A stretch of DNA of 14,059 nucleotides from contig PXSU01000055.1 in NCBI GenBank assembly GCA_003022745.1, positions 1 through 14,059 of the forward strand. The letters are read 5' to 3'. Position 1 is the first letter of the stretch. Each line of letters opens with the position of its first letter. Under the pieces are notes generated by a model that saw only the letters and a list, made by a program, of their open reading frames with translations, ran no database searches and was not told where the DNA came from. Shown here piece after piece: positions 1-5,894 of the stretch. The DNA comes from Halobacteriales archaeon SW_9_67_25. GTDB taxonomy: Archaea > Halobacteriota > Halobacteria > Halobacteriales > Haloarculaceae. A program made the translations under genes and the position numbers.

Positions 1-104
1 CGGTCCTCGTCGTCGGCGCGCTCGGCCTCGATGTCCGCCAGTATCTCCTTCGTTTCGGCAACCGTGACGTACTCCTCGTCGACGATTTGCTTGAATATGG
101 TCAT
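1..104 (-). CDS. rpoF: RNA polymerase subunit RpoF (Rpb4-like), N-terminal part
   Basis: The first 34 residues are visible before the window edge, beginning MTIFKQIVDEEYVTVAETK and continuing into an acidic ILADIEAERA segment. From memory this matches the start of haloarchaeal RpoF/Rpb4, the subunit that pairs with RpoE to form the RNA polymerase stalk. The ATG at 104 is supported by a GGAGG ribosome site on the minus strand (109-113). In haloarchaea rpoF often follows the ribosomal protein L21e gene; here the upstream gene on the same strand is an MFS permease, 104 bases away. The rest of the protein lies outside the window, so the RpoF identity rests on this short stretch. Confidence 0.7.
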   Translation of the reverse strand, partial: MTIFKQIVDEEYVTVAETKEILADIEAERADDED

Positions 105-208
105 GCGTCCTCCCCGGCTCGGTGTTTCTCGCCCGGCCTGGCGTAGCGGGGGCCCGATGACGTGATCATATCCCACCCTGGACGAGCGGGGCGAAAACAC
201 CTTCGGAA

Positions 209-1423
209 TCAGTCCGGCTCGGGTGCGACCCACGCGAGACCGACGCCGGCGATCGCGAGGAGAGCCGCCAGCAGGAACGTGGTACGGTAGCCACTCGCGT
301 CGATGACCCATCCCGCGACGATGGGTGCCACGAACGCGCCGCCGAGCCCGACGCTGGTCTGGAAGGCCACCGCGGTGGCCGCGACCCGTCCGGAGACGAG
401 TTCGCGGACGTACGCGAAAGAGAGCCCGAGCGTCAACTGGATGGCAAAACCCGCACCGAGCAGCGCGATCACGAGCACTACCACCGACCGCGAGAGGGCG
501 AAACTGGCGACGAAGGGTGTGGCGACGAGGAAGGAGACGAGCACGACCGGCCGGCGGCGACCACGGAAGAGGAAATCCGAGAGCGCACCGCCCGAAATCC
601 GTGCCAGGACGCCGACCGCGGGGAACAGCGCGGCCAGCAGGCCGCTCGCAGCCAGCGACATGCCCACCTCCTCTGCGAGGAAGGAGGGCGCCCAGGTGTT
701 GACGGTCAGGTACAGCGAGTAGGCCAGAAACCCCAGGCCGGCGACGAGCCAGACGCCGCGGTTCCGGAAGACGGTCCCGAACTCCGCGAGCGAGGGCGGC
801 CCGCCGCTCTGGACGCGGCCGAGGCCGCGGCTCGCCGGCCAGAACAGCGCGAGGCCGAGGACTGCGAGCGCGTTGAATACGACGAGCACGGCTGGCCACC
901 CGAACTGTGTGGCGACGACCGGACCGGTGCTCTGGCCGAGGGCGAACCCGACGGGGCCGCTGGCGGTGAACACCCCGACTGCGGTCGCGCGCCGGTCGGG
1001 AGGGACCGCCTCGGTCACGATGTCGATGCCCGCGTTCCAGACCACCACGTAGGCGATTCCCCCGACGAACCGCGAGGCCAGCACGCCGGCGAAGGACCCG
1101 CGACCGGCGGCGGCCCACCCCAGGACGCCGACCGCGAGCAGCGTGCCCACGGCGAGCGCGATAGCGACCCGGGAGTCGGTCCGGTCGAGGGCGGCACCCA
1201 CGGGGAGGCTCGTGAGGACTGCCGCGCCGAACATGATGCTCACGAGGAGCCCGGCCCCGCTCGCACCGATGCCGAGCGTCTCGCGCACCAGCCGCGTCAC
1301 GCTCGCAGGCGCGATTTCGTAGGCCGCGAGCGACGCCGAGACGAGGCTCGCACCGGCGACGACCGTCCACCGGGTCCATCTCCCTCCGGCTGCCCGACTG
1401 ACGGAATCTTCGACTGCGGTCAC
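209..1423 (-). CDS. MFS permease, 12 transmembrane helices
   Basis: A 404-residue integral membrane transporter of the major facilitator superfamily. Twelve hydrophobic segments can be counted, arranged as six plus six around a polar central loop near residue 205. The loop between helices 2 and 3 reads GAALDRTDSR, a form of MFS motif A, and its partner between helices 8 and 9 reads GGALSDFLFRGRRRP. The start is GTG at 1423; an ATG-like alternative is not evident. The substrate cannot be inferred; the fold resembles the nitrate/cyanate/organic-anion permease branch only in general form. It lies upstream of rpoF on the same strand but 104 bases away, so they need not be cotranscribed. Confidence 0.85.
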   Translation of the reverse strand: MTAVEDSVSRAAGGRWTRWTVVAGASLVSASLAAYEIAPASVTRLVRETLGIGASGAGLLVSIMFGAAVLTSLPVGAALDRTDSRVAIALAVGTLLAVGVLGWAAAGRGSFAGVLASRFVGGIAYVVVWNAGIDIVTEAVPPDRRATAVGVFTASGPVGFALGQSTGPVVATQFGWPAVLVVFNALAVLGLALFWPASRGLGRVQSGGPPSLAEFGTVFRNRGVWLVAGLGFLAYSLYLTVNTWAPSFLAEEVGMSLAASGLLAALFPAVGVLARISGGALSDFLFRGRRRPVVLVSFLVATPFVASFALSRSVVVLVIALLGAGFAIQLTLGLSFAYVRELVSGRVAATAVAFQTSVGLGGAFVAPIVAGWVIDASGYRTTFLLAALLAIAGVGLAWVAPEPD

Positions 1424-1796
1424 TCCCGGACGCTGACCCGCGCCCGGCTTGAACCTGTCTGTCTCCCGTGATTTCTGTCACGCGAAGGGAACTTCCGTTC
1501 GCCGTGTCAGTCCCGGCGACAGACCCCTCCCGCGCCAGAACACTACCACTGAACGCGCCCAGGTGGACGGTCGTACCACGACCGCACCGGATGTGTCCGC
1601 TCCCCGCCGGGTTCGGCGGACGGCCGACACACCTGTGCAGGCCTGCGGAAATCCCGGCCTGGGGGACCTGCGGGGAGTCCGCCGGTGGTCGTGGTCGTCG
1701 GGCCCCACCGAGCGTGGGAACGCCCGGGCCGGACCTGTCGGGACCTCGAAACTGTTTGGGTAGAGGATACATACGGGCGCGGTCCTAACTTCAGGC
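1424..1796. other. 373-base gap without a convincing gene
   Basis: The gap separates the minus-strand permease from the plus-strand small membrane protein. Open frames here on both strands translate into Arg/Pro/Thr-rich text without the acidic bias of the neighbouring proteins, so no gene is called. It must hold two divergent promoters. A perfect 10-base palindrome GCAGGCCTGC lies at 1637-1646, and GC-rich pairing is possible around 1695-1735 (GGGCCCC and GCCCGGGCC). No tRNA arms, C/D or H/ACA boxes, RNase P or SRP RNA signatures were recognised. Confidence 0.5.
1766..1773 (+). promoter_or_regulatory. TATA-like element before the 81-residue membrane protein
   Basis: The sequence GATACATA lies about 27 bases upstream of the GTG start at 1797, the spacing of an archaeal TATA box driving a leaderless transcript. 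It is the only AT-rich spot in this part of the gap. The match to the halophile consensus is imperfect. Confidence 0.45.
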
Positions 1797-2042
1797 GTGT
1801 CACACTCGATCAAACTCTTGGACTGGAGCCTGTTCCGGTCGTTTCCGCTGTACCTCCAGTTTGTCGTGGGCCTGATGGTACTCTACGCACTGGCGATGAC
1901 GGTGCTGACGGCCCTCGCGGCGGCCAGGGCCGGCACACAGGCGGCGGTCACGCTCTCCATCGCGGCGTTCGTCTGGGCGTTCGCACTCGTGGCGGTCCCC
2001 ACGTTGCTGGGACCGCGGTACGCCCCAACGGGCGGCGAGTAA
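1797..2042 (+). CDS. small two-helix membrane protein, function unknown
   Basis: An 81-residue hypothetical protein starting at GTG 1797 and ending at TAA 2042. Two hydrophobic segments are clear: about residues 17-42 and 49-71, joined by a short AARAGTQ loop, with a basic stretch (SIKLLDWSLFR) before the first helix and a short polar tail. It has no Cys, no signal peptide cleavage site and no motif I recognise. A TATA-like element 27 bases upstream suggests its own leaderless transcript. The msrB gene follows 43 bases later with its own promoter. The second codon onward shows normal haloarchaeal codon use, so I regard it as a real gene. Confidence 0.65.
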   Translation: MSHSIKLLDWSLFRSFPLYLQFVVGLMVLYALAMTVLTALAAARAGTQAAVTLSIAAFVWAFALVAVPTLLGPRYAPTGGE

Positions 2043-2056
2043 CCGTTTCGGTGCCG

Positions 2057-2064
2057 TATTTATA
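2057..2064 (+). promoter_or_regulatory. TATA box of msrB
   Basis: TATTTATA is centred about 25 bases before the ATG at 2086, a good archaeal TATA box. The spacing predicts transcription starting at or next to the A of the start codon, which gives a leaderless mRNA. Confidence 0.7.
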
Positions 2065-2070
2065 CCTCCG

Positions 2071-2084
2071 GCCCCTACTGGGGC
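2071..2084 (+). promoter_or_regulatory. GCCCC-TACT-GGGGC inverted repeat before msrB
   Basis: Perfect 5-base arms around a 4-base loop sit between the TATA box and the ATG, ending one base before the start codon. If the transcript is leaderless the palindrome is not in the RNA and would act, if at all, as a DNA operator over the start site. Confidence 0.35.
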
Positions 2085-2085
2085 T

Positions 2086-2508
2086 ATGAGCGAGACCGAG
2101 GAGACTGCAGAGACGGAAGATGTCCCCGAGGACGACGAGGAGTGGCAGGAGATACTCACCGAGGAGGAGTACCGCGTCCTGCGGGAGGCCGGCACCGAAC
2201 CCAGGTTCAGCGGCGACCTGCTGGACGTGAAAGACGACGGCCTCTTCCGGTGTGCGGGCTGTGGCGCCGAGCTGTTCCACTCCGGGGAGAAGTTCGACTC
2301 CGGGAGCGGCTGGCCGAGTTTCTACGACGTCTACCGGGAGGGACACATCGAGACCCGGGTGGACACGAGCCACGGGATGCGCCGGACCGAGGTCGTCTGT
2401 GGGACCTGTGAAGGCCACCTCGGGCACGTCTTCGACGACGGCCCGGAACCGACCGGGAAGCGCTACTGCATCAACTCCGCCGCCCTCGATTTCGACCCGG
2501 GGGAGTGA
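2086..2508 (+). CDS. msrB: peptide-methionine (R)-S-oxide reductase MsrB
   Basis: A 140-residue cytoplasmic enzyme that reduces the R epimer of methionine sulfoxide in proteins, repairing oxidative damage. The SelR fold is complete: zinc-binding pairs CAGC (Cys56, Cys59) and CGTC (Cys105, Cys108), the GSGWPSFY motif at about 74-80, the GHLGHVFDDGP motif at 110-120, and the catalytic Cys128 in KRYCINSAAL. The N-terminal 20 residues are an acidic haloarchaeal extension. No second recycling Cys is obvious near the usual resolving position, so a thioredoxin-type partner probably reduces it directly. A TATA box 25 bases upstream supports the ATG. The following membrane-protein frame begins right at its stop codon. 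Confidence 0.95.
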   Translation: MSETEETAETEDVPEDDEEWQEILTEEEYRVLREAGTEPRFSGDLLDVKDDGLFRCAGCGAELFHSGEKFDSGSGWPSFYDVYREGHIETRVDTSHGMRRTEVVCGTCEGHLGHVFDDGPEPTGKRYCINSAALDFDPGE

Positions 2509-2509
2509 A

Positions 2510-3214
2510 ACCGTATCGGACGCCGTTGCCGCCGACGAGATCGCCGAGCGCCTCGATGACCTCCCGTGGGCGCGGCTTGTACTCGCCGGGGTCGGGGTGT
2601 CCCTCGCCGGGTACGTGCTGACACTGCTCGTCACCGTCGTCGGTCCGAGTTCGACCGGGGGGAGTATCACGTCGGTGCTGAACCAGCTCGGGTTCGTCTT
2701 CTACAGTGCCCACAACGTCCTCGTGTTACTGGCCACCGGCCTCGGCGTCGCGTCCCGCCCCGTCAGGCGGACCGACGATCCGGTGCGTGTCGGCGCAGCT
2801 ATCGTCGCGGTTGCGGCGGGCTACGCGGTCGCGATGGTCGCGGGCACGGTCGTGTTCACCTCGCAGTCGGTGTTCGGGGGACTAGCCCGGCTCCCGGTTG
2901 AGGACGCACTGCTTTTCGGGCTTGCCTACCCGCTCGTGTTCGCGACGCTCGGAGCGGGCGTCGCGGGCATCGTGGCCCCCTCCGGACCGACCGGTCGACC
3001 AGCCCGGGGTGACACGCGGACCGGCGACGGCTCGGGACACGGATTTATACCACCCCGGCGAGTGGTGCGGACATGGCACGCGCGGACCGGGACCTCTTCT
3101 TGCCGGTGGCTGCCCAGCCTGCTCTCGAGGACGTCGTCTCGCTGGCCGACCGGGCCGAACGGGCCGGTTACGACCGCGTCTGGCTGCCCGAGACCTGGGG
3201 CCGGGACGCCGTGA
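2510..3214 (+). CDS. four-helix membrane protein; gene ends unclear, possible frameshifts
   Basis: From about 2510 one frame reads a coherent protein: an acidic amphipathic start (VSDAVAADEIAERLDDL) and four hydrophobic helices, roughly encoded by 2565-2640, 2685-2755, 2785-2860 and 2900-2975. No ATG, GTG or TTG occurs in frame between the msrB stop and helix 1. The nearest GTGs are at 2408, deep inside msrB, and at 2597, in the middle of helix 1. A GTG overlapping the msrB stop (2505) is in another frame. Downstream the frame stays open to 3214, running 142 bases into the next gene and through its promoter. A TGA at 3010-3012 in a neighbouring frame would be a natural end. Either the gene carries small indels or the sequence has errors. 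The family is not recognised. Confidence 0.5.
   Translation, partial: TVSDAVAADEIAERLDDLPWARLVLAGVGVSLAGYVLTLLVTVVGPSSTGGSITSVLNQLGFVFYSAHNVLVLLATGLGVASRPVRRTDDPVRVGAAIVAVAAGYAVAMVAGTVVFTSQSVFGGLARLPVEDALLFGLAYPLVFATLGAGVAGIVAPSGPTGRPARGDTRTGDGSGHGFIPPRRVVRTWHARTGTSSCRWLPSLLSRTSSRWPTGPNGPVTTASGCPRPGAGTP
3044..3049 (+). promoter_or_regulatory. TATA box of the F420-dependent oxidoreductase gene
   Basis: TTTATA lies about 27 bases before the ATG at 3073, consistent with a leaderless transcript. It falls inside the open tail of the upstream membrane-protein frame, which argues that the upstream gene really ends before this point. Confidence 0.7.
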
Positions 3215-4077
3215 CCGTCCTGGCGACAATCGCCCGTGCCACAGACCGGGTCGGGATCGGTACCTCCGTCACGAACGTCTACTCGCGCTCGCCGGTGCTG
3301 ATCGGGCAGACGGCCGCGACGCTCCAGGAGGTCTCTGGCGGACGCCTCCGGCTGGGGGTCGGGCCGAGTGGCCCGATTCTCGTCGAGGGCTGGCACGGCG
3401 TCGACTACGGGAACCCCCTCCGGCGGACCCGGGAGGCAATCGAAGTGGTCCGACAGACTCTCGCGGGCGAGACCGTCGAGTACGACGGCGAGTACTTCCA
3501 GCTCTCGGGGTTTCGGTTGCGCCACGGCCCGCCGGACCCGCCGCCGATAGACGCGGCCGGTATCGGTCCGACGGCGGTCGAGCTCGCCGGCCGGTTCGGG
3601 AACGGCTGGCACGCCCTCGTGTTGACCAGGGAGGGGCTGGTAGACCGGCTCGAGGACTTCCGGCGGGGGGCACAGCTGGGCGACCGGGACCCCGGCGACG
3701 GGCGCGTGACGGTCATGCTGACCTGCTGTGCACTCGACGACCGGGAGCGGGCGCGCTACCTGGCCCGGGAACTGATAGCTTTCTACGTCGGCGCGATGGG
3801 AACCTTCTACCGCGACGCGCTCGCCCGGCAGGGCTACGAGGCGACGGCGACGGCGGTGGCGACCCACTGGGCGAACGGCGAGCGCGAGGCCGCAATCGAT
3901 GCCATCGGCGACGACCTGCTGGACGCGCTCGCGGTTGCGGGCCACCCCGGGGAGTGCCGGGACCGCATCGCCCGCTTTGCGGACATCGACGGCGTCGACG
4001 CGGTGTCGGTCGGTTTTCCCCGGGTGGCCGAACGCGAGGAGATGGTACAGACGCTGGACGCTCTCGCACCCGAGTGA
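3073..4077 (+). CDS. coenzyme F420-dependent oxidoreductase, LLM (luciferase-like) family
   Basis: A 334-residue TIM-barrel oxidoreductase of the bacterial luciferase-like superfamily, of the F420-using branch related to methylene-tetrahydromethanopterin reductase (Mer). The N-terminal strand LFLPVAAQPAL, the AERAGYDRVWLPETWGRDA segment (about 30-48), the IGTSVTNVYSRSP motif (about 62-75) and the SGGRLRLGVGPSGP motif (about 88-101) are typical of the family. The C-terminal HPGECRDRIARFADIDGVDAVSVG segment (split by a few residues) is the usual family ending. Haloarchaea make F420 and keep several such paralogs of unknown substrate; from memory the closest named model is the NP1902A family. 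It has its own promoter and ends 2 bases before the convergent regulator gene. Confidence 0.85.
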   Translation: MARADRDLFLPVAAQPALEDVVSLADRAERAGYDRVWLPETWGRDAVTVLATIARATDRVGIGTSVTNVYSRSPVLIGQTAATLQEVSGGRLRLGVGPSGPILVEGWHGVDYGNPLRRTREAIEVVRQTLAGETVEYDGEYFQLSGFRLRHGPPDPPPIDAAGIGPTAVELAGRFGNGWHALVLTREGLVDRLEDFRRGAQLGDRDPGDGRVTVMLTCCALDDRERARYLARELIAFYVGAMGTFYRDALARQGYEATATAVATHWANGEREAAIDAIGDDLLDALAVAGHPGECRDRIARFADIDGVDAVSVGFPRVAEREEMVQTLDALAPE

Positions 4078-4079
4078 GG

Positions 4080-4895
4080 CTAGTCCACGGACGCGTCGAC
4101 GACTTCGTAGGTGATGGAACCGTCCTGGAGCGTGTCAGTGTGTGCCGAGAGGGCGTCCGCGACGACGAGCAAGAGGACATCCAGGCCTTTTGTGGCCGCC
4201 TCGCGAACGCCCTCGGCGGTGCCAAACCGGAGGTCGGGGTCGAGGTTGGCCTCCCGGGCGACCGCGGCGGCCTCGGTCCCGCTGACGGCGATCAGGTCGT
4301 GGTCGGCAGCCAGCTGGGCGACCCTGCCGGCGCCGACGGTGGCACTACCGCCGTTGCGGACGGTCGGGGCCGGGACCACGGTCACCGCCCCGAGGTCGTA
4401 GTCGACGACCCCCTCGAAGTCGGTGACGCCGACCTCGTGGTCGGCCTCGGCGTCCGTGATCGCGACGGCGGTTGCCGAGCCGGCGTCGCCGGGCGTGGCC
4501 CGGAGGTAGCCGTCGCGCATCGTCAGCGAGACGCGGTCGCCCTCGCTCATCGGCGCCGTCGCCAGGGCGCTCTCGACTTCGACCTGGCCGATGACGTCCT
4601 CGGAGACGTGGTCGACGAACGACCGCAGGGCGTCGGTCTGTGACATCAGCCAGTCGACGCCCTCCTTGGTGACCTCGTAGCGACCACGGCCGTGTTTCTC
4701 GACGTGGCCCTGCTTGACCAGTTCCTGGAGGTAGTTGCTCACCGCCTGGGAGGTGATGCCGACCTCGTCGGCGATCTCCTGCTGGCTCACCGCCGGCTGG
4801 CGCTCCGCGATCCCGACCAGGATCTGGTAGCGCGTCGCGTCGCGCTTGCTCCGGAGCACCCCCGACTCCGTTCCGGTCTGGACGTTCCCCGCCAT
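4080..4895 (-). CDS. winged-helix (MarR/ArsR-like) transcriptional regulator with C-terminal domain of unknown function
   Basis: A 271-residue cytoplasmic regulator. Residues 14-80 form a winged helix-turn-helix: SKRDATRYQILVGIAERQP, then SQQEIADEVGITSQAVSNYL as helix-turn-helix, and the wing GHVEKHGRGRYEVTKEG. The remaining ~190 residues form an alpha/beta domain (MRDGYLRATPGDAGSATAVA, VVDYDLGAVTVVPAPTV, GLDVLLLVVADALSAHT) known in haloarchaeal regulators but without an assigned ligand. The frame extends upstream to 4964, but the ATG at 4895 (MAGNVQTG) is preferred because family members begin near there and a TATA-like element lies about 30 bases before it. An inverted repeat over the predicted start site could be its own operator. 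It diverges from the cobalamin operon across 342 bases, so control of that operon is possible but unproven. Confidence 0.8.
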   Translation of the reverse strand: MAGNVQTGTESGVLRSKRDATRYQILVGIAERQPAVSQQEIADEVGITSQAVSNYLQELVKQGHVEKHGRGRYEVTKEGVDWLMSQTDALRSFVDHVSEDVIGQVEVESALATAPMSEGDRVSLTMRDGYLRATPGDAGSATAVAITDAEADHEVGVTDFEGVVDYDLGAVTVVPAPTVRNGGSATVGAGRVAQLAADHDLIAVSGTEAAAVAREANLDPDLRFGTAEGVREAATKGLDVLLLVVADALSAHTDTLQDGSITYEVVDASVD

Positions 4896-4898
4896 TAC

Positions 4899-4913
4899 CG
4901 GTCCTGTGGACCG
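4899..4913 (-). promoter_or_regulatory. inverted repeat CGGTCC-TGT-GGACCG at the regulator start site
   Basis: Perfect 6-base arms around a 3-base spacer lie three bases upstream of the ATG at 4895 and downstream of the TATA-like element, over the expected transcription start. A dimeric winged-helix protein binding here would block its own transcription, so autoregulation is a reasonable inference. Confidence 0.4.
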
Positions 4914-4920
4914 ACAACTC

Positions 4921-4930
4921 AAGTATCTTT
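4921..4930 (-). promoter_or_regulatory. TATA-like element of the regulator gene
   Basis: On the minus strand the sequence reads AAAGATACTT, centred about 30 bases before the ATG at 4895. This supports a start at 4895 over the longer frame from 4964, because a start at 4964 would lie upstream of this promoter. Confidence 0.45.
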
Positions 4931-5041
4931 GCCCCTGATTCTCTGGATTCCCCGAAAACGGCATTTCCGGCGGATAGAGACAAAGTCAGATTGCAAAACT
5001 GAAAATGGAGTAGGAGTGTCGGGCAGTCGGAGTTTGTTCCC

Positions 5042-5167
5042 ATGGCGCTGGAACCGCTGTCGGATGGAGACGTGGAAATCCTCGAAACCGTCGAAAAGCG
5101 TGGGAAGAGTGGATTGAGCTGCCGAAACAGTGGTACATCACGTCCACACGGCCAGCGCCGCCGCTGA
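5042..5167 (+). pseudogene. possible remnant of a small gene, perhaps a regulator fragment
   Basis: An ATG at 5042 opens a 41-codon frame beginning MALEPLSDGDVEILETVEKRG, which resembles the first helix of a winged-helix protein and uses GC-rich third positions. After the RG the frame turns into Ser/Arg text, but a neighbouring frame (one base missing near 5101) continues as EEWIELPKQWYITS. Two consecutive protein-like pieces in shifted frames suggest a frameshifted remnant. It has no clear promoter or ribosome site, and it is short enough that chance cannot be excluded. Confidence 0.25.
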
Positions 5168-5191
5168 CGGCAGTGTTTCGCCGCTCGACAG

Positions 5192-5234
5192 TAATACAAC
5201 CAAAATTGTTTTACGATATAGTGCATTTGTATTA
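5192..5234 (+). promoter_or_regulatory. inverted repeat TAATACAA-N27-TTGTATTA bracketing the cbiT core promoter
   Basis: The 8-base arms at 5192-5199 and 5227-5234 are perfect reverse complements. They lie on either side of the TATA element, the right arm ending three bases before the ATG at 5238. Centre-to-centre distance is 35 bases. Such AT-rich arms are rare in this genome. The placement suits a repressor that occludes the promoter. A hypothetical archaeal B12 regulator site (CBL-box) has been proposed by comparative genomics; whether this is the same motif is not known to me. Confidence 0.5.
5209..5218 (+). promoter_or_regulatory. TATA box of the cobalamin operon (cbiT)
   Basis: TTTTACGATA is centred about 26 bases before the ATG at 5238, so a leaderless operon transcript is expected. 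This decides the cbiT start: the frame is open further upstream to 5130, but that would place the promoter inside the coding region. Confidence 0.65.
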
Positions 5235-5237
5235 TGC

Positions 5238-5894
5238 ATGGCACAGACGCGACTGCCACACGACGCGAAGGCGGGGCCGACGAAGCCGGAGGTACGTGCG
5301 GTGACGCTTTCGAAGCTCGACCTCGCGCCCGGGGACCACTTCGCGGAGGTCGGCTCCTGTACTGGCGCAGTGACCATCGAGGCTGCGCGGCGTGCCGGGC
5401 GGGTGACCGCTCTCGAACGCAAGCCCACTCGGGCTGAGACGACCGTACAGAACCTCGCCGCGAACGGGCTGGAGCTCCGGACCGACCCCGTGACCCGCGC
5501 CGCGACAGACGGCGGCGGTCGGGAGGCGGGGACCGGGACTGGTGGGCAGGCCGACGTCGAAGTCCGGGTCGCGGAGGCCCCCGAGGGGTTGCCCGAGGAC
5601 GCCGACGCGCTCTTTCTCGGGGGGAGCCGCAACTACGAGGCAGTCCTCGACCACGCCGTCGAGACCGGGGTCGACCGGGTCGTGATGAACGTCTCCCGGC
5701 TGGAAGTCGCAGGCGCCGCGACCGCGGCCTTCCGCGAGCGGGACCTCTTGCAGGAGGTCGTGCAGTTCCAGGTCAGCCACGGCTACGAACTCGCGGGCGC
5801 GACGAGTTTCGATTCGGAGAACCCCGTCTACATGCTTGTCGGCGGCGCCGACGGCGGGAGTCGGGATGTCGCGACCGACGGGGGGAGTCGATGA
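5238..5894 (+). CDS. cbiT: cobalt-precorrin-6B C15-methyltransferase (decarboxylating) CbiT
   Basis: A 218-residue SAM-dependent methyltransferase that methylates C15 of the corrin precursor and decarboxylates the C12 acetate side chain (in some organisms fused to CbiE as CobL). The N-terminus LPHDAKAGPTKPEVRAVTLS is characteristic of CbiT, followed by SAM motif I EVGSCTGAVTIEAA (about 53-66), the acidic ALERK at the end of strand 2, and DALFLGGSRNYEAVLD with the GG(S/T) signature. The C-terminal VQFQVSHGYELAGATSFD region is conserved. Residues near 102-115 are a Gly/Thr-rich insertion typical of halophiles, and the tail repeats DGGSR. It is the first gene of the operon; its TGA overlaps the ATG of cbiL by four bases. 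No cbiE-like domain is attached or nearby. Confidence 0.92.
   Translation: MAQTRLPHDAKAGPTKPEVRAVTLSKLDLAPGDHFAEVGSCTGAVTIEAARRAGRVTALERKPTRAETTVQNLAANGLELRTDPVTRAATDGGGREAGTGTGGQADVEVRVAEAPEGLPEDADALFLGGSRNYEAVLDHAVETGVDRVVMNVSRLEVAGAATAAFRERDLLQEVVQFQVSHGYELAGATSFDSENPVYMLVGGADGGSRDVATDGGSR

Larger units (their letters stand above)
4896..5237. other. 342-base divergent intergenic region, AT-richer than its surroundings
   Basis: It carries the promoter of the minus-strand regulator at its left end and the cbiT promoter at its right end. The middle (about 4940-5110) is noticeably less GC-rich than the genes. The only protein-like text is a short possible gene remnant from 5042. I looked for the bacterial cobalamin riboswitch (B12 box and its flanking helices) and did not see it. 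Confidence 0.6.

Noticed and set aside
1478..1813. 111-codon minus-strand frame in the gap after the permease
   Set aside because: Composition (Arg, Pro, Thr, Val) is unlike local proteins, it overlaps the start of the small membrane protein, and no motif is seen.
2898..4643. 581-codon plus-strand frame across the F420 oxidoreductase and the regulator
   Set aside because: It overlaps a clear LLM-family gene in another frame and the opposite-strand regulator; it is Arg/Gly-rich shadow text.
5130..5237. Earlier start for cbiT at 5130
   Set aside because: It would place the TATA box and inverted repeat inside the coding region, and the added residues do not resemble CbiT N-termini.
4896..5237. 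Cobalamin riboswitch upstream of cbiT
   Set aside because: The bacterial B12-box elements were not seen, and TATA spacing predicts a leaderless transcript with no 5' leader to fold.
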